Positions 8,446 to 18,700 of a DNA stretch of 31,506 nucleotides are shown piece by piece. The stretch comes from Methylococcaceae bacterium UBA7658. Its GTDB lineage: Bacteria > Pseudomonadota > Gammaproteobacteria > Methylococcales > Methylomonadaceae. Under the pieces are notes generated by a model. That model saw nothing but the letters and a program-made list of their open reading frames with translations, made no database searches and had not been told where the DNA came from. The position numbers and the translations under genes were made by a program. The stretch's first letter is position 1; every line of letters begins with the position of its first letter. The stretch lies in NCBI GenBank assembly GCA_002483425.1, contig DLHW01000029.1, positions 1 to 31,506 on the forward strand, read 5' to 3'.

Positions 8446-9600
8446 ATGAACAGTACCATGCGAATTAAAACCGAAGCTTTATCAAACGGTTCAAATAAAC
8501 CAACTGAAGCCGAGAAAGAAGCTTTGATTAAAAAAATAGAGATAGAACTTGACTCATTCGTCGATGAGCACCGTTTTTTGGATTTGTTGCGTTTGGAAAA
8601 ACACCGGGCGCAAAGATCTGGCTCCGCTCTGTCGATTATTTTAATTAAGCTTTTTAAAACGAAGAAGAAATCTGGTGCGTCCGTAATTCGCGAAATATCA
8701 AAACTCGTGAAAATAAAACTTCGCGAAACCGATATTGTGGGCTTCATAGATCAACGCACATTGGGTGTTATATTGCCCTATACGGACGCCAATGGCGCTA
8801 ATAGAAGCGCTGAAAAAATACGCAGCTGCTTTATCAATCCGCAATTTTCTATTTCAGTGTCAACCTATCCGGATGCTATATTTGAGAGTTTAACTAAAAA
8901 GGGTTACGTTTGCCCTGAAGTAATCGACTTAATTCTCGAAGACGAAACGGAAAATTCTTGGTTCAGCCTCAAAATTAAGAGATTTATCGATATTTTGGGT
9001 TCAATAGTTGCCTTAGTTATATTATCCCCTCTTATGCTAGGAACTGCGCTGCTCATAAAGCGGGGTTCGCCGGGACCGGTTATTTTTAAACAAATTCGTT
9101 TGGGTGTAAAAGGCAAGCCTTTTACATTTTACAAGTTCAGATCGATGTTTGTTGATAGCGATGAACAAATCCACAAGGATTATGTGGCGAAATTGATCAA
9201 TGGAGGCGATGCTTCGGTTAATCAAGGCGATAACGATAGTCCGCTTTATAAATTGACCGCGGACCCGCGCATTACGCCTATTGGAAAGTTTATCCGTAAA
9301 ACCAGTATCGACGAATTACCGCAATTGTACAATGTTCTCAAAGGCGACATGAGCCTAGTGGGGCCGCGCCCTCCGCTTGCCTACGAAGCTGAAGAATATC
9401 AGACCTGGCATTTACGGCGGATATTAGAAATGAAACCGGGTATTACCGGGCTTTGGCAAGTGGAAGGAAGAAGCCGGACGGGATTTGACGATGCTGTGCG
9501 ATTAGATGTCCGCTATTTACAAACATGGTCGATTTGGCTCGATTTGAAAATACTAATAAGGACAGTAAAAGAAGTTTTACTGTGCCGTGGAGCCCTTTAA
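8446..9600 (+). CDS. EPS initiating sugar (phosphoglycosyl) transferase with GGDEF-like N-terminus
   Basis: Inner-membrane enzyme of 384 residues predicted to transfer the first sugar phosphate to undecaprenyl phosphate. The catalytic domain (about 175-384) has the reentrant hydrophobic segment after KRFIDILGS, KQIRLG, YKFRSM, DPRITPIGKFIRKTSIDELPQL and SLVGPRPP, MKPGITGLWQVEGRS, all hallmarks of the bacterial sugar transferase family. Instead of the usual polytopic N-terminus, residues 55-160 look like a degenerate diguanylate-cyclase-type domain: RAQRSGSALSIILIKL, then KIKLRETDIVGFIDQRTLGVILPYTD. The GGDEF signature is not kept (IDQRTLG lies where GGDEF-like text would be), so it should not make c-di-GMP. 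A sensory or scaffold role is possible. ATG at 8458 is an alternative start. Confidence 0.92.
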   Translation: MNSTMRIKTEALSNGSNKPTEAEKEALIKKIEIELDSFVDEHRFLDLLRLEKHRAQRSGSALSIILIKLFKTKKKSGASVIREISKLVKIKLRETDIVGFIDQRTLGVILPYTDANGANRSAEKIRSCFINPQFSISVSTYPDAIFESLTKKGYVCPEVIDLILEDETENSWFSLKIKRFIDILGSIVALVILSPLMLGTALLIKRGSPGPVIFKQIRLGVKGKPFTFYKFRSMFVDSDEQIHKDYVAKLINGGDASVNQGDNDSPLYKLTADPRITPIGKFIRKTSIDELPQLYNVLKGDMSLVGPRPPLAYEAEEYQTWHLRRILEMKPGITGLWQVEGRSRTGFDDAVRLDVRYLQTWSIWLDLKILIRTVKEVLLCRGAL

Positions 9601-9610
9601 ATTTGTTAAC

Positions 9611-9684
9611 AAAGCGTATTTTGAAGATTACTAAAGCATTACTCAGCCCCGAAAAGGATATGGCCGAGTAAAAAATACGCTTTT
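9611..9684 (+). terminator. Long hairpin terminator, possibly bidirectional
   Basis: Outer stem of 12 bp: AAAGCGTATTTT (9611-9622) with AAAATACGCTTT (9672-9683). The loop contains a second stem, ACTC-A-GCC (9641-9648) with GGC-C-GAGT (9662-9669), with one A-C mismatch. A T-rich tail follows. It separates the sugar transferase gene from the giant gene, so the latter probably has its own promoter in 9685-9757. Confidence 0.7.
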
Positions 9685-9757
9685 ATTATTATAACGTTTC
9701 ATAATCAGTTTTAAGTTCAGCCTTTTTTGAGCAATGAGTTCCTGTGGGAGCAAACAA

Positions 9758-12700
9758 ATGAACATTTGGAAAAGTAATTTTAATTTTTTAAAAAGTTTCG
9801 TGCTAACCCTCTTGATGGGTGCAATTTGCGTTCAGATCGAGGGAGCATCCGTATTTATCAGAGAAGCAAAGGCGGGCATTGCTTTTCCAACTTATTCTTA
9901 TGGCATTAAAACAGCGACTCAAATCCCTATTGTATTCAGTCATGACGGCAGTCTGCTTGCTGTAATCGAACAAAACGGGGCTATCAATTTGCGCGAGGCC
10001 TCAACGGGTCAAATTCTTTGGTCGCAATTCGATTCTCAAAACGATACGATTGAAGGGCTGACTATCAGCAAGGACGGAAAAACATTAGCCAGTTTTGGTA
10101 AAAATGCAATTACTCTGTGGGACGCGTCTACCGGTATGGAACATGGTTCTATTTCCTTGGCTGAAATTAGCGGGGACTTACGTTCTATTGAGTTCAGTCC
10201 GGATGGAAAAAATCTAGCCGGTGTTGATTTTGAACATGGGCTTTATTTGTGGAATATAGATACCGGCTTCGCCAAAGCGTTATCGATTAATCAATATCAC
10301 TTAGAGAATGTGCCCTTATTTAGTCCCGATGGCAGATTTCTAATTAGTGTAAATAAAGGTGCACAACCAAAGGTAAAGTTGTGGAATAGGACTACCGGCC
10401 GGTTACACCTGGAAATATCGTCAGAATCAGAAATTGTCGATGCCGCGTTTAGTCCTGACGCTAAAGTGCTCGCTACCGTTGCGAAAGACGGACAAATTAA
10501 ATTGTGGGAGCTGGTTTCCGGCGCATTAAAAAATACTCTTAACGCTCAAGATAAGCCTTCGATAATCAGATTTAGTGGTGATGGTAAATATATTGCCAGC
10601 GCGGCTAATAGCGACGAGTCAAGCATAAGCTTGTGGAATGCGTTAACCGGTCACCTTGTTTTTAACAATCTTACCGAAGGTGGGGTTGCTGTCGATGATC
10701 TGATTTTTAGTCAAGACGGACTTTTTTTAGCGACTGCAGGACGCGATTACCGCATTAGCCTTTGGTCGCTACCGGATGGAAATTTCTCTCGTACTTTAAC
10801 GGGACTAAGCGGCGGTATAGTAAAAACGGCCTTTAACGCTAAACAATCATTGTTGTCGGCGGTAACCAAAGAAGGCCAATTAAGTATTTGGGACTTGTCG
10901 ACCGGCATTGAAAAACAATCCGTTCAACTGGCTTTAGCTAATAACGTTTTAACCGGTTTCCAATCAACAGCTACGAATGCATCGGTTCCGGATATATCAT
11001 CGCAAACTGTAACGCCTAGAGTATCAAACGTCCAACCGGTTTCAAACCCATCTTTTGCGGCTGTTGATAAGCAATCGATTGCCGGCGACAGAAAAGAATT
11101 CCGCAAGAAAAAAAGAAACCCGCATAAATGGAAAGGTGTAAGAGCAGTTGCCTTAAGCCAAAATGGTTTAGAAATGGGTGTTGCCAGCGAAGATGGTTCG
11201 CTACGGATCTTTAAGAAGCACGGCAATCAACGTTGGAATGTTTCCGGACATCATCGTCGCGCTATTGTCGGTTTGGCATTCAGAGAAAAAACTAAAGAAT
11301 GGGTAACGGCCGGTTTAGACACCGAAATAAAACTTTGGAATGATGCAACAGGCAATAATATCAAAACATTTTACGGTCCGGAACACCCGCCTAGAGCCCT
11401 AGCGGTAAGTCCGGACGGCCAATTTATTGCAGTTGCTGGCGAAGATACTCGGGTATTTATATTCGATGCCGCACACGGTAAATTAAAAACTATTTTTACC
11501 GGTCATTCGGATTTCGTGAATGCGCTCGCGTTCAGTCCGGACGGTAGTATATTAGTCAGTGCAGGGGCGGAAGACCGGATTTTGTTGTGGGACATGAAAA
11601 CCGGCAAAATCGGCCGGACGCTACAAGGCCATTCGGACGAGGTTAATGCGCTCGCGTTCAATCCCAACGGAACGGTTCTTGCCAGCGCAAGCGCCGATAG
11701 CAATGTCATTTTATGGAACTTGAACGAAGCCGGACAGAAAACTACCTTAAGCGGCCATCAGGGGGCTGTAAGAACCGTGGCGTTTAATCCTCGAGGAAAT
11801 AAGCTAATCAGCGGTGGCGAGGATGGCAGGGTATTAGTATGGGACGCGAAATCCGGTAAATTAAAAAAACAAATAGGCAATCAAACATCTGCGGTAAATG
11901 CCTTGGTTTTTGACCCGGCAGAAAAACTACATATTGCGAATGAAAACAGTGAGATATCAGAATTGGATACCGATTCTGGTTCGGAACTCGAAACAATCAC
12001 CGTTCCAGCTGGTAGCGGAAGCGTCAGTCTTAACGATGAAGGCGCTCATTCAAACAACTTACAATTATCAGTCAACATAAATACAACTCAGCACGTTTCC
12101 GAAAAGAACGCAGATTCTTTTTTTTTAACGTTATTTGCTAAAGCTTTAGAATGGGCTGTGCCCAGTGCAGAAGCTGCTTTACCCGACCCCAATGAAGGTC
12201 CGGGCGGCTCGATTTTAGTTATAACGTCTGGTTCTCCTACCTTTGGCAAATATTATGCGGAAATTCTACGGACAGAGGGATTAAACGAGTTTGCCGTAGC
12301 CGACATAGCAGCGGTTACCGCCCCAACACTCACAAACTACGATGTTGTACTTTTGGCCGATATGACATTGTCGGCGGCGCAAGTTTCAATGCTAAGCGTG
12401 TGGGTTAACAATGGCGGTAATTTAATTGCAATGCATCCGGACAAACAATTAGCCAACTTACTCGGCTTGACCGATACTAGCGAGGCGCCTTTAAACAACG
12501 GCTATTTATTAGTTGATACGTCTGTCACTCCAGGTAATGGGATCGTAGGTGAAACGATGCAGTTTCACGGCGTTGCAGACCGGTACACAATTACTCCCGG
12601 TAGCGGTGCGGCAAGCATTGCTATGCTTTATACAAATACCACTACAGCGACGGCTAATCCTGCTATTTCGTTAAGAACGGTAGGAACATCCGGCGGTCAA

Positions 12701-15700
12701 GCTGCAGCGTTTACGTACGATTTGGCTAAATCTGTAGTCTATACCCGGCAAGGAAATCCGGCTTGGGCAACCCAAGAACGAGACGGGTTCTCTCCAATAC
12801 GTCCGGACGATAAGTTTTTCGGTAATGCGGTAACTGATCCTCAATCCGATTGGGTGAACCTCGATAAAGTCATTATTCCTCAAGCCGACGAACAGCAACG
12901 GTTATTAGCGAATCTGATTCTTGAAATGAATCGCGACAAAAAACCTTTGCCCAGGTTTTGGTACTTCCCTCGCGATTTGAAAGCTGTCGTTATTATGACA
13001 GGGGACGATCACGGAAACGGCGGTACGCTTGGCCGGTTTAATTCCTTCTCGGCGGCAAGCCAGCCTGGATGTTCGGTGCAAAATTGGGAATGTATCAGGG
13101 GGACATCCTATGTTTACCCCGGCACTTCTCTAGCTTCTGAAACTCAAACCACATTGCAAAACGCACTTGCGTTCAATAATCAAGGGTTTGAAGTTGGACT
13201 TCACATTAATACTGACTGTGCGGATTATACTCAAACTCAGCTTGAAAATTTCTATACTCAACAAATTACTGCATTTGCGGGTAATTTTCCTGGAATTACA
13301 TTAGAAACCCAGCGCCATCATTGTATCGCCTGGAGCGATTGGGCAAATTCTGCCAAAGTTCAGTTGGCTAATGGCATGAGGCTAGACACCTCCTATTACT
13401 ATTGGCCGCCAAGTTGGATTTTAAACCGGCCGGGATATTTCAGCGGATCTGGAATGCCGATGCGTTTCGCCGATCTTGACGGTTCTTTCGTAGATGTTTA
13501 TCAAGTAGCCACACAGTTAACTGACGAATCGGGTCAAAGCTACCCGTTGCATATCGATACTTTATTAAATAAAGCACTGGGCGCCGAAGGCTATTTTGGC
13601 GCAGTGACCGTTAATGCGCATACCGATCTCGGTACTATTCCAGAATCTACAGCTGTGGTTTCGTCAGCGGTGGCCCGTGGCGTACCTATTATTACAAGCA
13701 GGCAGATGTTGAATTGGCTGGATTTCAGGAATAGCTCATTCTTTAGCGCTATGTCGTGGAGCACAAACACCCTGAGTTTTTCGGTTACTCAAGGCGCCGC
13801 CAGTACTACAGTGCCGCAAAATGGTTTGCAAATTTTACTGCCGTATACTTCGATTGGCGGGATATTAGTTAATTTAAAAGTTAATAATGTTGATACTTCT
13901 TTTACAATCAAGACAATAAAAGGAGTAGTGTATGCTACTTTTACTGGCGTTCCGGGCAATTATGTTGCAACCTACGGTGCCGACACCACAGCACCGACAG
14001 TTGCTTCAAATTCGCCTTTAGCCGGTGCGACGGGTGTTAATTTATCCTCAAGTGTGTCGGCGACATTCAGCGAACCGATTAATGCCGAAACTATTAATCC
14101 TTCGACATTCGAGTTACGGGATTCCTCAGAAAATCTGGTTCCGGCTGTAATTAGTTATAACGCGGATATCAATACCGCATTGCTAACCCCTAATTCGCCG
14201 TTAGCCGTATCGACAACGTACAGCGTTAAAGCGAAAGGAGGGAGTAACGGTGTCAAAGATTTATACGGCAATCCTCTGGCTTCGGACTATATTTGGTCGT
14301 TTACCAGTGGAGTTGATCCTTGTTCCTCATCGGGTTGTAGCGCATGGTCCAATACGACCGATCCAGGCGTATTACCGGCGAATGACTCTAATTCCGTTGA
14401 ATTAGGGGTTACATTCCGTTCTGACATTAATGGCTGGATAACCGGTATCCGTTTCCATCAAGCAACTGTTGGCGCGGCTTTCCAAGCTAGTCTCTGGGAT
14501 GCGTCAAGCCAGCAACAGTTAGCTACAGGCACTGTTACCTCAATCAGCCCGGGTTGGCAGCAACTTAATTTTGTCACGCCTGTGCAAATAAATGCCGGTA
14601 CTATTTATGTGGCTTCTTATCATGCGCCCACTGGTAATTACACTGCTTCTAATGGGTTTTTCGCAGCGAACGGTGTGGATAATGGTCCGATACACCTGTT
14701 GAGAGATGGGGAAAATGGCGGAAATGGTCTTTATGGTTATAATTCCGCCGCAATATTTCCAAGTAATACTTTTTCATCTAGTAATTACTGGGTGGATGTC
14801 GTATTTACCACAAATATCGGACCGGATTTAATACCCCCGTTAGTTTCAGGTCATACTCCGGCAGCAAATGGAACAGGTATTAACCCTAATACTTCGATCA
14901 GTGTTACTTTTAATGAGTCAATGACTGCGGAAAGTATAGTTCCTTCGGGAAGTACAACTTCACCGTCTTTTGAGTTGCGTGGTCCTGCGCCATCGACATC
15001 TTTAGTTGCTTCTTCCGTAGTTTATAATCAGGGATCGAGAACTGCGACCCTAACGTCCAATAGCCCGCTTGCAGAATCGTCTTCCTATACAGTAACCGTC
15101 AAAGGCGGAACTACAGGTCCTACTGTTAAAGACGCAGCCGGTAACGCTTTGGCGAATGATTTCGTTTGGTCGTTTTCTACCGGTGCTATTTCTACATCGA
15201 GCTGTAGTGGTGCGACGGAATCAATCTGGCCGGGTAATCCTACGCCGACGATTCTCTCTGATTCAGATAGCTCTTCTGTAGAGCTTGGCGTTAAATTCAG
15301 ATCTTCTATTGATGGTTATATTTGCGGCGTCCGGTTTTATAAAGGTAGCGCTAACACCGGTACTCATATCGGTAAGTTGTGGGATAGTGCGGGCAACTTA
15401 ATAGCGAGTGCGATTTTTGAAAATGAGACGCCGTCCGGTTGGCAAAGCGTTAATTTTGATGCGCCTGTCCAAATACAAGCTGGCCTTACCTACGTTGCAT
15501 CTTATTTAGCGCCGACAGGACGTTATTCGGCTGATAGCAATTATTTTAATTCCGGAGTTACCAATGGCTCGTTGTACGCTTTTAGCAGCGGTGAAAGTGC
15601 CGGTAACGGTGTTTATCAATACGGTAGTGGCGGGTTTCCTGCGAATAATTTCCAAGCCACTAACTACTGGGTGGATATCGTATTTACTTCAAATATCGGT

Positions 15701-18700
15701 CCGGATGTGACTCCACCGGCTGTCATTTCCACACAACCGGCCGCCAATGCTAGTGGAGTGATACCTGCGAGCCCGATTAAGGTGACATTCAATGAAGCTA
15801 TGAATTCAACGACAATTGACGGTACGTCAAATTTGGAGTTGCGCGATTCTAGCAGCAATTTAGTGCCAGCTATAATCGGTTACAGCGCGTTGGATAGAAG
15901 TGCTTCAATAACACCGGCAAATCCTTTGGCGTTTAATACAGTCTATACAGCGAAAGTTATTGGCGGCGTTAATGGGGTAAAAGACATCTCAGGCAATGCG
16001 CTTGTTTCGGATTACACTTGGTCCTTTACCACAGGTGTGGATCCATGTTTACCGGGAGGTAATCCCATCGTGTGCGAAAACACTAAAACCGGTACGCCTT
16101 CCACGACTTGGGACATTGTTGGCGCCGGTAGTTCTACTATTCAAGGTTATGCTACGGATATCAGTGTAAACCGGGGGCAGACAGTAAGATTTAAAATCGA
16201 TACGCCCGCCACGGATTACCGCTTGGAAATTTACCGGATGGGTTATTACAATGGTAATGGCGCAAGATTAATCGCCACCGTCCAACCATCCGCTGGCCTA
16301 CCTCAAACTCAACCGGCTTGTATCAATGAAATAGCAACGGGGCTAATCGATTGCGGAAATTGGGCTGAATCCGCCTCTTGGCCGGTGCCAAACGATGCGG
16401 TATCGGGTGTTTATTTTGCAAAAGCTGTCCGGGAAGACGGGACCAGCACGGGATTAGCCAGTCATATCTTTTTTATCGTTAGAGACGATTCGAGCCATTC
16501 CGATATATTGTTTCAAACGGCAGATACCACATGGCAGGCATACAATAACTATGGGGGTAATAGCTTTTACACAGGTTCGCCTGCCGGACGTGCCTACAAG
16601 GTAAGTTATAATCGCCCGTTCAGTACTCGCAACGTCGATAACGGTCAAGATTGGGTTTTCAATGCTGAGTATCCAATGATTCGCTGGTTAGAAGCTAACG
16701 GATATAACGTGAGCTATTTCACTGGGGTCGATAGCGATAGGCTAGGCGGCTTGATAACCAATCATAAAGTATTCTTATCCGTTGGACATGACGAATACTG
16801 GTCTGGGCAGCAACGATCTAACGTCCAGTCGGCACGAGATTCAGCAACAAACCCAGTTAATTTAGTTTTCTTGAGCGGAAATGAAGTGTTTTGGAAAACC
16901 CGCTGGGAAAACAATATCACAAGCGCTGGCGGTAACTTGGGAGTAGAAAGCTACAGGACTCTAGTTTGCTATAAAGAAACACATGCAGGCGCAAAAATCG
17001 ATCCACAATCGAATGTTTGGACAGGCACTTGGCGCGATCCACGCTTCAGTCCTCCCGCCGATGGCGGCTTCCCGGAAAATGAATTGACCGGTACCTTATT
17101 TACCGTAAACGACGGTGCAACTACGAGTATTCAAGTGCCAGCCGCGGACGGTAAGCTGCGGTTCTGGCGAAACACCGCGGCGGCGAATCAACCGTTAGGC
17201 TCCACAATTACCCTGCCTTTCGGTACTTTAGGTTATGAATGGGATGAAGACATCGACAACGGCTTCCGTCCGGCAGGTTTAATACGAATGTCGACGACAA
17301 TAGTTCCAGATGCGCCGGTCTTAACTGATTTCGGTTCAAATTTCGGAAGCGGTACTGCGGTTCACTCTCTAAATATGTACCTTGCAGAGAGCGGCGCCAA
17401 GGTGTTTGGCGCTGGCACCGTACAATGGTCATGGGGGCTGGATAGCAATCATGACCGGGCTGGCACACAAACAAATTCGGCTATGCAACAAGCTACCGTT
17501 AATTTGTTTGCGGACATGAATGTGCAGCCAGCAACTTTACAAGCTGGTTTAATTACGGCTGCCGCCTCGACTGATAATGTCCTACCTAGTTCGGTGATTA
17601 GTAGTCCGGTAGCAGGTGTCTCCATTGCGCCCAGTACGAGTGTGAATGTTGCCGGTTCGGCAATTGATGCGGGCGGTCAGGTCGCCGGCGTTGAAGTTTC
17701 AATTAACGGCGGCGCGTGGCATCCCGCTGTTGGGCGTGAAAATTGGTCTTACATATTTACTGCCCCATCGACAAACGGTACTTTGACCATAAGAACCCGT
17801 GCGATAGATGATAGTTTGAATAAAGAAACTCCTGGCTCCGGTGTCACGGTTAATGTTGGGACGGGCAACGATACGACAGCACCGACGATACCTCAAAACT
17901 TATCGGCTATAGTAATTAACGGAACTCAAGTAAATTTAAATTGGGACGATTCTTCGGACAACACCGCAGTTACGGTTTATCAAGTAGAGCGCTGCGCCGG
18001 GACCGGTTGTACTACATTCTTACCGCTTAGCACTCCTGTTATTTCTGCCTACAACGATATTGGATTAACTGAAGGTACCGTTTACCGCTATAGAGTCAGC
18101 GCAGGCGATGCGGCGGGTAATTTTAGCGGTTACTCGAGTATTTTAACGATAACGCCAGATGTCACGCCGCCGCTTGCCCCGGCTTCATTGTCAGCCAATG
18201 TAGCCAGCGCTACACAAATTAATTTGAGTTGGGCGGCATCCACCGATAATGTTGGAGTGACAGGTTATCAAATCGAGCGCTGCGCCGGTGCGTCTTGTGT
18301 TAATTTTGGGTTTCTTGCGTCGGTGTCTAACACCAGCTTTAGCGATACGGGCTTAGTATCAGCGACAACTTACCGTTATCAAGTCAGAGCGGTCGATGCA
18401 GCGGGTAACTTTAGTGGATATTCAACAGCAATTTCGGCAACAACACTGGATAATATTCCGCCTGCTACGCCAACGGGTGTAACTACTTCTGTGTTCAGTA
18501 GCACTCAAATCAATTTGAGCTGGAACCTATCCTCAGATAACGTTGGGGTAACTGGTTATCAAATTGAACGGTGCCAGGGTGCGAGTTGCATAAACTTTAG
18601 TTTTCTGACATCCGTGGCGGCAACTAGTTTTGCAAATACAGGATTATTACCGGCTACTACTTATCAATATAGGCTAAGGGCAATTGATGCCGCAGGTAAT

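Noticed and set aside
9734..9757. Upstream ATG of the giant gene adding eight residues
   Set aside because: The ATG at 9758 has GGGAG at proper distance and gives a better signal peptide; the upstream ATG has none.
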